Shown here piece by piece: positions 27,001-38,263 of a stretch of 64,000 bases of DNA (positions are counted from its first letter, which is position 1; each line of letters starts with the position of its first letter). The notes under the pieces were generated by a model that worked only from the letters and a program-made list of their open reading frames with translations, ran no database searches and was not told the origin of the DNA. Source of the DNA: Taeniopygia guttata (lineage: Eukaryota; Chordata; Aves; Passeriformes; Estrildidae); contig NC_133024.1 in NCBI RefSeq assembly GCF_048771995.1, forward strand, positions 89,808,501-89,872,500, read 5' to 3'. A program made the translations under genes and the position numbers.

Positions 27001-27584
27001 CACAGACTGATTGAAAAGAGGGTCATCACCACTGCTTCAGATGAGGAAAGTGTCTGTCCAACTGCTTATCCCTTGGAGTCATTTAGGTCCACATCTTATG
27101 CCCAGACATGCCCACATCTCATCCCCAGCCCAGCCTGCGGTGGCTGCTTGAGCATTAGGATTGAGCAACCAGTTCCAGGACTTCCAACCCCATGGCACAT
27201 AGTGGGGCTTGATGAGGCCAGAGGGGTCCCCTCTTGTTTCTAACTGGAAGAGTGGTCTCAGGATGCAGAGCAATTCCCTGTCTGGAGGGTGTTAGATCAA
27301 GAATCCCCACAAGGCTCAGCTGCTTGATCTGGGGAAAAATCCGCATTGCTGTTATGAGATTTCCTTCAAACCATTGGTACAAAACCCCCTAAAGGTAGTT
27401 TGTATGCAAAGCATGTGTATTGGGGAGACTGTCCCTTCATCTCAGCCTCCAAGCCCCGCTCCTGGTGCCCAAAGGACATATGATCATGTTCAGGTCATTT
27501 GGCACTCTGTACGTGCTCTGGTGACACCTTATATGCCCTGCTCAGGTTGCTCCTCAAATAGTCAGATTGACATTATTTACTGAT

Positions 27585-28101
27585 TGTATTGGTTTGGTTT
27601 GGCAACAGGAAAGTCTGTTCAAGATCAACCCTGAGAGCCAAAAGGGAGGGATGCTGAGAGGCTGTGCTTTCAGTACTGTCCCTGAAAAGCTCTTCCTTAC
27701 CCTTTCCAAATGGATTCACATTGCTGTTGGAGCCTAGAGAAAGCTCCCCTGGCTGCCCCTATTCCTTGCTATACAACATATGACAAGAAGCTCTGTTACA
27801 GTGAGCTCATGGACACTCTGTGCCCCCTTCCCCGGGACCCTGTGACTCTGATCAAGATAACCCTGGACCCTCCTTCCTGCCCCAACGGGGTTGGCAAAAA
27901 GCCAGAGAAGCCCACCCTGTCCAAAACCTATATAGACCCCTGAGATTTCCTGTTCATCCTCTTTTGCTCCGCTCTCCCCATGGACATCACAGAATAAAGA
28001 GAGCTGCACCAACATATATCATAAGAGGTAAGAGCCTCTTTCGGAAATCTTTGCCATCTCCTGATATTCCTCCCCTCAAAGCCTCGGATCTCTGGGCTAG
28101 C
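27585..28101 (+). mobile_element. Probable solo LTR of an endogenous retrovirus
   Basis: A fossil LTR-like block starting TGTATTGGTTTGGTTTGGCA, an onset common to avian LTRs. A TATA-like box lies in 'cctatatagacccctgag' near 27928-27933. A polyadenylation signal AATAAA sits in 'cacagaataaagagagctgc' near 27993, followed by a GT/CT-rich U5-like part. The pentamer CTGAT occurs on both sides (27580-27584 and 28102-28106) and may be the target duplication, although the 3' end does not show a clean CA. No internal genes adjoin it. The family is uncertain (ERVL- or ERVK-like). Confidence 0.6.
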
Positions 28102-29550
28102 CTGATAATTTAGGGGGCTGAGAGGGGAGAAACGTCAAAACTCTACCCAGTCTTTCATAGCGAGCTCATAGCTTACAGTTTCAGAAGGTAGCTACAACTG
28201 AATGGGAAAACTGTGGATAAAGTTCCTACGGAGGGCATAAGCACATAAAATTTTGATACTCAGTACTTCACACCTAGCTCCAGAGAAATTTAATTTCCCT
28301 AGCTTTAAGACAGTAAAGTCCCCTAAGCAGCAGTAAAAGCAGCTTCACTGTAAAAAGGACTGTACAATTTTTAATAAGTATATAGAATTTTTTTCTATTA
28401 ATCATGTCCTTTCTATGAGGTGACAAATAATTAAGGGTCAAACACACCAGTACCAAAAAGCTGGTTTTCCTCTCCCTGCTCTGTGCTGAGGTTACTTGTA
28501 CAGGTAGGCCCTCATGTCCAGAAGCAGGTCTGATTTTGCTGGTGGGTCCTCCCACAGCAGCTATTACTCCCATGTTGAAAAAAATTACCTGACAGGTTTC
28601 TCTATCTGCTGTTCTTCACCCTGAACTTTCTCACTAATGCTGTTGGTCTTGAAGTACAATACCAGGTAACAGATGTGACAGTAGGTTACAACCTGCCATC
28701 TCATCCATGCTCACTGTCTAGGAGGAAGGTACTTATTCACCAAGTAACCCCTTAATCCTTCAGATCAGTGCAATTGTGCAGGTGCATCCTTGAAACACAC
28801 AGCTTGAAAGACAGCTTCTAACAGCTGCCACACATGTTTAGCTTTTAGTCTCTGTGCAGGCATGAGGGGGATCAATGCCGTCCAGGATACTGCGTGATAG
28901 CGAATATTGATTGTCCTGTCTGGCTGGCTGAAATGACATTGATTTATAAATGTGTTTGCAGAAATGTTTAGGAAAGCCTAGACACATGTGCATGCATTCC
29001 TTGTGAACATAAATAGAGAAGTGATGTCTGCCTAAATCCATAATCCTCCTCCCATGCCTCCAGCAATATAGAATCCAAACAGCTAGACTTTTGGCATTTC
29101 AATGGAATGACACCACACAGGAATCAGCAATGGGTATGTAGGTATACACACAGCTACCCTGCTTCTGTCCAGTATGTCTGGGGGTGCAGCAGCTCTGGAT
29201 GAGTGTTGGTATCTGTAGGTGAGTCCTGCAGTGCACTGTTGGGGATATAAATAGATATTCAACTAGGAACATTCTGGGTACTTCCAAAAATTATTTCAGA
29301 TTACGTTCTAAATGAGACAAAGTTTCAGTGAGCCCACATTTTTCAGGCACTTAGAGAAGAAACAAGAAACACTTTCCATCATAAGCATAGCAAGAATTTT
29401 CTCACTTGCTGGGCACAAGCACATCCTCTGCGCAGGGCTTTTGGGCAGCAACTTATGGGGAACACTGCCCGCTGAGCACAGGTGATGCACTTTGCCCTGG
29501 TTTGGGCTCTGACTGCCCCTGGAGCAGTTGACTGAGATGGAAATCCCCAA

Positions 29551-29575
29551 AACCAGCAACCAGCAACCAGCAACA
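29551..29575. repeat. Short tandem repeat (CCAGCAA)n
   Basis: Three consecutive copies of a 7-bp CCAGCAA unit followed by CAACA. Confidence 0.75.
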
Positions 29576-32500
29576 ACACAGGATGTGAATATGGTTGCTT
29601 TGTCCAGGAGCAAGTCCAGTTGCCCCTCTCAGAAGCACCCCACTGGCAGCAGCACAAGACACAGCTGGAGGCAGGCAAAGACCAGTGGGATATGTGGTGG
29701 GAGAGAGCACTGGATGAGCAGCAGGATCTCTGAGCAGCTGTAAAAGCAGCAGGGAGAGACAAGGAAGGAAAAGATGAAATGCAGTAGAGAAACAGAGCAA
29801 CAGAAAGAGAAGTGAAGAGAAACTTCATCAGGCAGCAAAACTGCATTCTTTGCTACCCTCAGGGTGCATTGAAAGCTTTCCTTCCTCTTTCAAAACTCAT
29901 CAGCTTCATCCAGGTCCCCGTGCCAGAGTTCTGGGTCCCTGAGGATGTGTGTGAAATCAGAAATAAGCCACATTTCCCCAATTTTTTGGCCCCATACATG
30001 TAATGTGATCATTGTAATCAGGGTGCTCTTGCTGTGAGGGGCCCTGGGGAAGTGCCCCTGTGGCTCTGCACTGCCTGAAGAACAGGGAGGTGAGGAAATG
30101 CTGCAGCCCCCAGCACTGCCCCTACAACTCCAGTCAGGGCTGCAGGCCAGGTTGCTGTCGCAAAGGTCAGTGGAACATTCTCTCCATCTACTCAGCAATG
30201 GCCAGATACTGCCTCCCACAGTCCAGCAGCAGAAACACCTCTAGGGAAATAATCCAACTTTAGGAAAAAAATGGCAGTTATGTGCATTGAGGTAAACGGG
30301 GTCACTGGGACAAAAGAGGGTTTGGAAACAGTCTCAGGTGCAGTAGTTCTGGGAGATTGGAGGGGAGCAGCAAAATACTGTGGAGCTTCAGACCCCAGCC
30401 ATCCTTTGTAGGAGTAGCTGATGGCCTTTGCACCCACCCAGCTGCATCCCATACACAGCTTTGGAGCACAGCAGGCAGCCACACTGCTATGTGTCCCCAA
30501 GAGTACCAGGGCCTCAGCTCAGATCCTGTGACCTCTGACAGAAAGTCTCCAAAGCATCTTACCCATCCTCAGAGCCACCTGCCAATGATTCATATATTGA
30601 TAACTGCATTTTGCAATAATGGCATTTACAGTGACTTTACTTAGTAAAGAGAAAGCAGCTGCTTACAGGGGCACAGAAATCAAAGGTCATCAGTAAGACC
30701 TTCAGCCCTGTACCCCCCCCACTTCAGAGGGTGCTGCTGTCCTGGGGCCGTGGGAAGGAACAGCCTGCTCAGCTCTGTCGGCCTGGTGCACTGAATGATG
30801 CTATTGTTGTCACAGCTGAAGAAGGGAGATTGGAATTGAATTTTAGAACTTCATGAAAATCTGGCCAGGGAGGAGAATAAATATACTAGATAAAATCTGT
30901 TTCTGCACATGTGTATTTTAGGGCTAGAGAAAGTCTTTCTAGAATTATCAAATATGACCATGTCAAAAATAATGTGTCTGTGTCCATAAAGCTGCCACGT
31001 CTCTGTGTGCCTCTCCTTGATTGCAGTTTGCGTAAACTACTTAAAAAGATAAATTAGGCTCCCTTATTTAAAAGACAGCAATGAACAATCCTATGATCTC
31101 TCTTTCTGACAGCTGTCATTATACAGATGTCTCTCATTTCACTGAATATCCTTGGCAAGAAGAGTCCTACCCAGCAGGAGCGAAGGATGAGTGGTGGGGA
31201 AGGGTGGGATTTTTACTGAACTCTGTGCCATGAGTCTCAAACAGGGTCTTTGAAGCCATTGGGGCAGATTGAAGGCTGAATTAGTTGTTTTCTCTCTTCA
31301 GTTCAGGGTTTCAGGTTCAAATTGTGCATGTCAGATCATAAGCAGGTTCATTGTTTTGTGAGGTGGTTGGTGATCTTTGCCATGCACCCTGCCAAATCCA
31401 CCAATCTTGATACTTATTTCTCAGAAGGAATAAATCTAGCTACACATTCACAGCAGCTTATAAATGCAACGAGGACATCTTTGAGCTAGTATGATAAATT
31501 AGGAACAGAAACAAGTTCTTTATAACAACTGGAACATATTTTGAGACCCAGGCCTGGAATTCACAAGTATCTCCACAATTTCTGCTTATAGCAGTAGTAA
31601 ATGCTAAATAGTGGTGTTTCATAAGGGTGCCTTGGGTTCGTAAGTGTCATCATCCATTATGGATGCTGATTCCAGGCATTCAGATCAATATAAAGATGTA
31701 CTGATACTGAAATTCTAATGCATAGCCATATTCTAAAATGTTCCAATCCCAGAAAGATGGCAGCTAAACATAAAAGTGCTGTAAATGCTCCTAACCTGTC
31801 TTAGTGAAACACAATGTTCTATAGAAATTTTTCTAAAATTTCTATAATTTCTATATAATTTTTCTAATTTCTAGCCTTCCTTTGAATATTGATTCAGACA
31901 ACATTTGAATTAGTTGTATCTCCATTCAAACTGTTCACCTTGTCTCTCTGAAGACCCATTTTTTAAAGTCCTGTAGCTAAGTAGCCAAAAGTAGAACTAT
32001 TTCAACTGTGTACCTTTTTAAAGCCAGATTGCTATAGATAAGATTTTCTCAGAAGACAGGATAGCTTACACTGGTGGTTTAATGGCTGTACAAGTAGGTA
32101 CAACACAGAGATAAACTGATACTAAAATCTGCTTGTTTTCAGCCCTTGTCCTCAAATTTCTCTCACTTCCTTTTCTCTTGAGAATCTTAGCACTTACAGT
32201 TATTCTATCAGGAAAAGTCTCCATCATCTTTTCCCACTTACCAATGTTTACTGGAGCCAGAGAAATATTTCTGCCCCTGGATGAAGACTGAATGCATTAT
32301 TTTTCCTGTTTCCTGAATAATTTAGACTCCATTTCAAAATGCCCCTTAGCATGACCTGTTGGTGCAAAGTGAGCCTGGCCACAGTCTCTGGAGCTGTGCA
32401 GTGATGTGCAGGTCACCATGGACGACCCTGGGGGCCGATCCCCCTGCACTCCATCCTCATGGGCAGCCCCTCAGGGATGCTGTGGTGGATGCCCATGACA

Positions 32501-32901
32501 GCACCCCACTGCTGCTTCTTGTAGGGGTGCAGGACAGCACCACACAGCTCCACTGTCACCCCTGCTGTAGTGAGAGGCAGTGAGAGTTGAGTCTTTGGGG
32601 AAAAAAATGAGTTTGGATCCTTTATAGCATAGCATCATTCCCTCTGCTTTTTTATACTTGCTTTATTCAACCAAGTATCTTTTTATGCAGTGACAGGAGC
32701 CACATCAATAAAAAGAGTAATGGTTTGTTGTAACAAAGCCAGGAGGACAGCTGAGCAGCTCCAGAGGGACAAGGACTGTAAAAGGATGTGTGCATGCTAA
32801 AGTGAGCTCATTAACAGCTGAACAGCCACTGTGATTGTACTAGAAGATAATTCTACACTTTCTAGCCCTTGCTTCCTGATATCAACCTGGAAAAAACAGA
32901 A

Positions 32902-32927
32902 TTTATATATATATATTTAAAATATTT

Positions 32928-32961
<34 letters not shown>
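32902..32961. repeat. AT microsatellite with central palindrome
   Basis: Two TA/AT dinucleotide arms flank ATTTAAAATATTTTAAAT, which is its own reverse complement. The whole block is an almost perfect inverted repeat that could extrude as a cruciform. Confidence 0.93.
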
Positions 32962-32964
<3 letters not shown>

Positions 32965-35900
32965 GATTGTTATCTGTAGTGGAAATAAGGCCTATGGTGA
33001 TTTATCTCTTAACAAATACGGTATTAATCAGACTGATATCAATGGAGGAATCAGCCATGCATATTTGAGTGAAATTTTCAATGAAGAGGGGCATCTGTAA
33101 AAGCAGATTTTACCAGTGGCATTTTAACGCTCACAGCTTGAGACAACGCTTTCCACTGGTATTGATTTCTCACCTGGTTGGAGCTGACCTTTCCCTCCAC
33201 AGTCTGATACAGAGCTAAGGTCCAAACCAGCACAGCCAAGGGCTTTGCAAGCCTGCTGAACCCTGAGGGCTCCAGGCTTCCTTACCTTAGCTGAGCTCCC
33301 TGTGGTGTTGGGCACAACAGGAGCTTTCTGTGACTGCTGGGGACCAGGTTCTGAATATGTGACCAAAAATGCAGTTATCTTCTCACCAGGATCTGGCAAG
33401 GCTCCACTTTGGCTGACACCAGATTACATCCTCTAAATAGAGGCTGTGTCCAAAAAAAAGAAAAAAAAAAATCCATACATAATTTTGAGTGGGTCATGCT
33501 GACAGATGTTGCCACCAAGCTGACAAAGCAGTATTCTTCTCTTTAGGCCAGCTCCCAGAGTAAACTTAAGCCAACAGGCACATTGCCATGGATTTTAAGG
33601 ATTTGAGGTTGGTGAGGCCACAAATTTTGGACACGTTTTTACTCTCAAGCCACATACAAGCTGGGAGGAGTTAAGAAGAAAATGTCAGTAGCAGAGTTTA
33701 AGGTAACTGGCTTAGGAAGTAAGACTGAAAACCGATTAAATTATTAATAGCTTGGCTAAGCAGTATCTTAACAGTCTTTGAAGTAGGGAGGCATAAAGGA
33801 AGGAGCAAAAGCTAGAGGGGAGCCATATCTCACAAGGTGATAGTGCCACAACAGCCATGGTGAGGTCAGGCTGTTGAAGGCTGTTGACCCCAGGTTTGAA
33901 GGCTGAGCAAGTTGTGTGATGTCACTGGATGTCCCTGCCTCTGGCTGTCCCTGCCACCCACAACACCCCACCACCTTAGGACCCCAAGAAACAGTGGATG
34001 GGGTAATGCAAAATCAAGAAAAAAAGCACAGAGGCTGAAAATGTGTGTGTGGTTTTTACTGCATTATTCTCTCCTGTAACAGCTAGATTTGGAGTGATAA
34101 TGATTAGACTCTTAAAATTTCATTTATGTTATCAATAAATTCTTGGCTTGACTTGATGAGCATTCCTTTTGTCCACAAACAAGATTTTGAGTGTAATAAG
34201 AGCTAGGGTGCAGCTTTGCAGATGCACATTCAGCTGGGCACGTGGCTTGTTTTCTTGGACATCACCTGAAACTCTATGGCCTGTGATAGCCTGTGCAGAC
34301 AGAGATACCCCTTCAGTGGAAGGTGATGAGGTCAGCCCTGCTGGAGATACTTCATGGGATGTCTAACGTTCCCAAGGGCCCTGTTATTTGCCATCATCTG
34401 ATATATAACACAAGCAGTAGTAAGCTACCCCAAAACAGCAGGCTTTGGCACTTAACCATGCCTGAAAGAAACACCACTGGGCTTTGCTAGGTTTATTTTT
34501 GTAGTCAGTTTAGCAGTTCTTCACAGCAGTAATTTCCTTTGGATTCCCAGGAGGCAGAGGGTGAGTAGAGGGATATGGCTAGCCTCATGGTGGGGTCTGC
34601 AGCCCTTGAAAAACAACAGCAGGACAGAAAAGCAGAGACCAGCCAAGCCCTGAAGAGAGGCTGCTTTGCCTTTTCCTGATCATGCTGTGCTATCATAAAC
34701 CCAGCACAGAACTACTGCAAATACCCCTCCTTGCTATGATTGCTTTCTCTGAGGCTGAAAACAGTAGGAGCATCAGTTCAGTTCAATTCCAAGATGTTTT
34801 CCCAGTTGTGCTTCCCTGAATTGCTCAGGCTGCAGATCTTTATTTCAAACACAGAATAACTGTGCTCCCTAGCTTGAAAAAATACTGGTGTATTTTCTTC
34901 TGTCAAACTGAAAAATACAGGAGAGAGGCAAATGAGAGGGATTATTAGTGAAACACAATGCAGCAAAGGAAAAACATAACACATACAAAAAAAATCACAC
35001 CTCAAACTCTGAAACTAGATAGAAAGCCGGATGCAAAGAATGTTCCTTCACTGTGCCATGCTGCCTGAGGGACTTTTTTATTTCAGAAAACTTTCAATAA
35101 AAATTTTTGCCCTGTCCATGATAAAGGCAGAGAAGGCCTGAGATGTCCAGTTGCCTTCTGACTTTTTAATACACTAGACAGACCTGGGCCAAAGGCAAAG
35201 GCATACCTCTCATTTCTGCCATGGAAGGAAGATGAACTTCCAATGCCAGCCTAGTGTACAACCCCCAGGTACATGAGGGAGGGAGCCCAGGGGATCCTCC
35301 CCCACATCTTGCTATACCAGGATGGATTCTCCAGCTGATGCAGTCTGTGCTGCACATGGGGAGTCACCAAGGCATCAGGGGATGAACACCTCCTTCAGGA
35401 GACAGGCTGAAATCACAGTGCTTGGAGAGGCAGTGCCATGGAACCACCCCATGGCTGACCCCATCACAGCGCTGGCAGTGAGGCTTCAGGCAGTGACCTG
35501 TCTCTCCTGGTATTCTCCACCACCACCATCTCCTGCACAGCCTCCACAAGAGGGAGGAATCTGTAAGTGCCCTTATCATGAGCAAACAAAGTTAATGTTT
35601 TATTAACATTGACACTGAGTTCCCAGTCAGTGCTGGGTGAACTTAGAGCAGTTCAAGCTGGTGTGGCATGTAAGGAGCCTGGGATAAAGCCAGGCCTGGA
35701 GTGCCAAGGAGTGCTGGCACACAGGTCTGCTCAGGACAACATCCCCAAGGGATAAGGTCTCAGCCTGGATCTGACCTTTTAGGCACAATGCTGCAAAAGT
35801 GGTCTTCAAGTTGCTAATTCTGCAAACCCCAGAAAGAGGAAGGGGTTTCACCTCCCTGTTTGTACATATCATTCAGCTCTCTCTGGTCACAGCAGGGTGA

Positions 35901-37004
35901 CCCTTGCAAACACATTCTCCACTGGTTTCTTTTGGAGCCTCTTGGTCTCCCTGAGCTCAGGTTTTGTCTTGCTGGTGCCTTGGTCAGCAAGAGAGAAAGA
36001 AAGTGCAATGGATCCTGCCTAGCCCTGGCCACCAACATGCCTGGGCTGTGCAGGAGGGGAAGCCAGGTCAAGTCTCACCTCCAGCCTTGTGGCATTCCAG
36101 GCTCCTGAGCAACCTTCTCTCTCTCCTGTGTGACCTTCCCTCTCTGCTGTCCTTCCCTTTGGTGGCCAGCCCAAGGTCAGTGGGGCAGGCATTAAAAACC
36201 AGCCAAAGAAAGCAAACATTAGTCCCTCTTTGAGCAGTTTGGGGTACATTAAACACAACAAAAGGCTCTGGGTCAAGGGATTGGTACCGCGATGGGACCA
36301 GGGCCTGATGGACAGCCCTGCAGGGGCAGGTGAGAAAAGGGGGCAATGGCTGAATCCTAATGGACTATATAGCAAGAATGAGCTTAGACCAGCCCTCCCA
36401 TGGGGCCATGAAGAGTTGCCCACTGGTCAGTAACAAGTGTCCTGACAAATTACTGCAGTGTTCAGGAGCCCTGCACCAGAGCCCATGGAAAAGCAATTGT
36501 TCCATCCTACCTTGATAAACCATTTCAGGCAGGCAGTGCTCATTTTCACTTATGCACAAACTTTCCAGGAGAATCCCAGATTTGTCACACCTGTACATGG
36601 ATGCTGCCTATGGCTCAGCCATGCCAAGCATCTGGCAGTTCACCAAGTTCCAAGTCAGCTTGTTTGTAAGGTGGTGGAAAATCCCTAGGTTCCCAATGGG
36701 AAACCTGTACACTCAGAACTCTTGTACTTAAGAAGGTTCTGCTCTCGATGGCCCTTTTCTCTTCATGGTCTCTGTTGCTGCAAAACAGAGTAGGGACAGG
36801 AGACATAGCTTGGGAGCAGGCAGTCCACATGCACAGCATGCAGCACACAGTCCAGTGTCCCCTCTGAGCCCCTCATGTTGACACTTGGATCTCACTGAAG
36901 ACATTATTAATATTTTTGCATGCATTCCCAGTCTGTGTCTTCGAAGAGAGGAGGACAACCCATCTGGGGTTTTTGGGATATGAAACAGGGGAGACCTATT
37001 GTAT

Positions 37005-37303
37005 GCTCAGGGACAAGGGGTAATGGCCTTCAGCTGAAGAAGAGCAGGTGCAGATCAGATGCTAGGAAGAAATTATTTGCTGAGACCATGTTTTTGTCTC
37101 ACCAATTTATTTGGTGAGACAATGAAACTGAATGCCCAGAGAAGCTGTGGGTGCCCCATCCCTGGAAGTGTTCAAGGCCAGGTTGGATGGATCTCTGAAC
37201 AAGCTGATCTAGTGGAAAGTGTCCCTGCCCATGGCAGGGGGGGATGGAACTAGGTAGTCTTTATGGTCCCTTCCCACCCAAACCATCCTGTGATTCTGTG
37301 ACT
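37005..37303 (+). repeat. CR1 LINE 3' end (sense)
   Basis: Clear CR1 3' landmarks: 'ggccaggttggatggatctctgaacaagctgatctagtggaa', 'ccctgcccatggcagggggggatggaactagg', 'tggtcccttcccacccaaaccatcctgtgattctgtgactct'. It is younger than the other copies here and 5'-truncated. It ends about 0.85 kb upstream of the ATP4B start. Confidence 0.93.
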
Positions 37304-37919
37304 CTGGCTTGACTGAGTTGGGCTGTGTCCCAGTGTCAGTAGTGGCCCCTCAGGGATGCCACTCCATGCTGGTTGCAGCTGGATGTCCACGAGCTGAGTG
37401 CTGCACTGCAGTCCCAGCTGTCCTCCAGTTGCCATCTACGCCCCGGCCCTTCCCAAGCCAAAGCACAGCTCCCCACCTGGCTGCTGTGTCACCAGCTCTG
37501 CTGATGTCAAACTGGGTGATGTGGAATTGGAAAGCCTCCATGTTTGCTGACCAGTCTACTTGTCTCACAGACTGTGGTGCACCCTTGGTAAATCCCAACT
37601 ACCTTCCTGTCTTCCATCTGGTACCAAAAATCTCCCAAAAGTAGTTGCATATTTGATAAGTAATTACTTATTTTCTAACCATCCATGCTGCAATACCCTA
37701 TGTCCCAACAAATGGCTACAATTGTAGTGGGAGAACTGTATCTACTACTTGCAGGTTACTTGGAAAAAAAGAAAAAAAAAAAACCCAGGGAGAAACAAGT
37801 TCTCCATTGCTTTATCTGCTCTGATAACAGCTATCACACAGGGTCTATTGCAAACCCAACACACAATTGGCAAAATGCGTAACTCTGCTGACCTGCTAAG
37901 GCAGTGAAGAGAAAGGAGA

Positions 37920-38151
37920 AAGGCATTTGATAGGAACAAACTTTCCTGTGCCAGCGTTATCAACACCCTTTATAAAGGTTGATAGTGGTGAGCAGGGGCT
38001 TTCATTGGCACAGGAAGCAATCTCAGTGACCTTCATTGGAAAACAAGGTATAAAACCCAAAGTCTTTTTCTTGGTCAACTGTCTGGGCTGGGCAGCAGTT
38101 GAATTTCTTAGTTTTCTCGGAGGACACATTTTTGGGAAATTTTCTGAGAAA
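37920..38151 (+). promoter_or_regulatory. ATP4B proximal promoter and 5'UTR
   Basis: A TATA box (TATAAAA) lies at 38049-38055, about 97 bp before the ATG, which would place the transcription start near 38080. A second TATA-like TATAAAG is at 37971-37977. Inverted CCAAT boxes (ATTGG) are at 38004-38008 and 38035-38039. GATA cores occur at 37929-37932 (plus), 37958-37961 (minus) and 37981-37984 (plus). Mammalian H+/K+-ATPase genes are known to be driven in parietal cells through GATA-type sites, so the cluster fits. Its function here is inferred. Confidence 0.6.
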
Positions 38152-38263
38152 ATGGCAACTTTAAATGAAAAGAAGACCTGCAGTGAACGTATGGCAGATT
38201 TCCGTCGTTTTGTCTGGAATCCAGAAACAAAGCTCTTCATGGGAAGGTCCTTAATTAACTGGG
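38152..38263 (+). CDS. ATP4B: ATP4B coding exon 1
   Basis: 112 bases encoding [10 protein letters not shown] to W37 plus one base; donor GTAGGT. It contains the cytosolic tail including FRRF at residues 17-20. Confidence 0.95.

Larger units (their letters stand above)
17625..27584. other. Intergenic, TMEM255B to ATP4B, part 2
   Basis: About 10 kb with no recognised gene. It contains a C17 run, a T16 run and a CR1 fragment near 20504. Open frames up to 131 codons (for example 25531-25926) have no family signature and overlap frames on the other strand. Confidence 0.5.
28107..37004. other. Intergenic, TMEM255B to ATP4B, part 3
   Basis: About 9 kb without a recognisable gene. It contains a 7-bp tandem repeat at 29551-29575 and an AT palindrome at 32902-32961. 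The 33-37 kb part is somewhat more GC-rich. Several overlapping open frames of 60-155 codons lack motifs. Confidence 0.5.

Noticed and set aside
29308-29846. Minus-strand frames of up to 155 codons open in several registers, Cys/Ser/Leu-rich
   Set aside because: The plus strand is purine-rich here, which depletes stops on the minus strand in all frames; no domain seen.
36019-36423. 134-codon minus-strand frame near ATP4B, checked as a possible GRK1 remnant
   Set aside because: No kinase or RGS-like motifs; composition is ordinary GC-richer intergenic DNA.
37927-38151. In-frame upstream extension of ATP4B exon 1
   Set aside because: It would run through the TATA box and CCAAT boxes, and the 287-residue product from 38152 already matches the family length and N-terminus.
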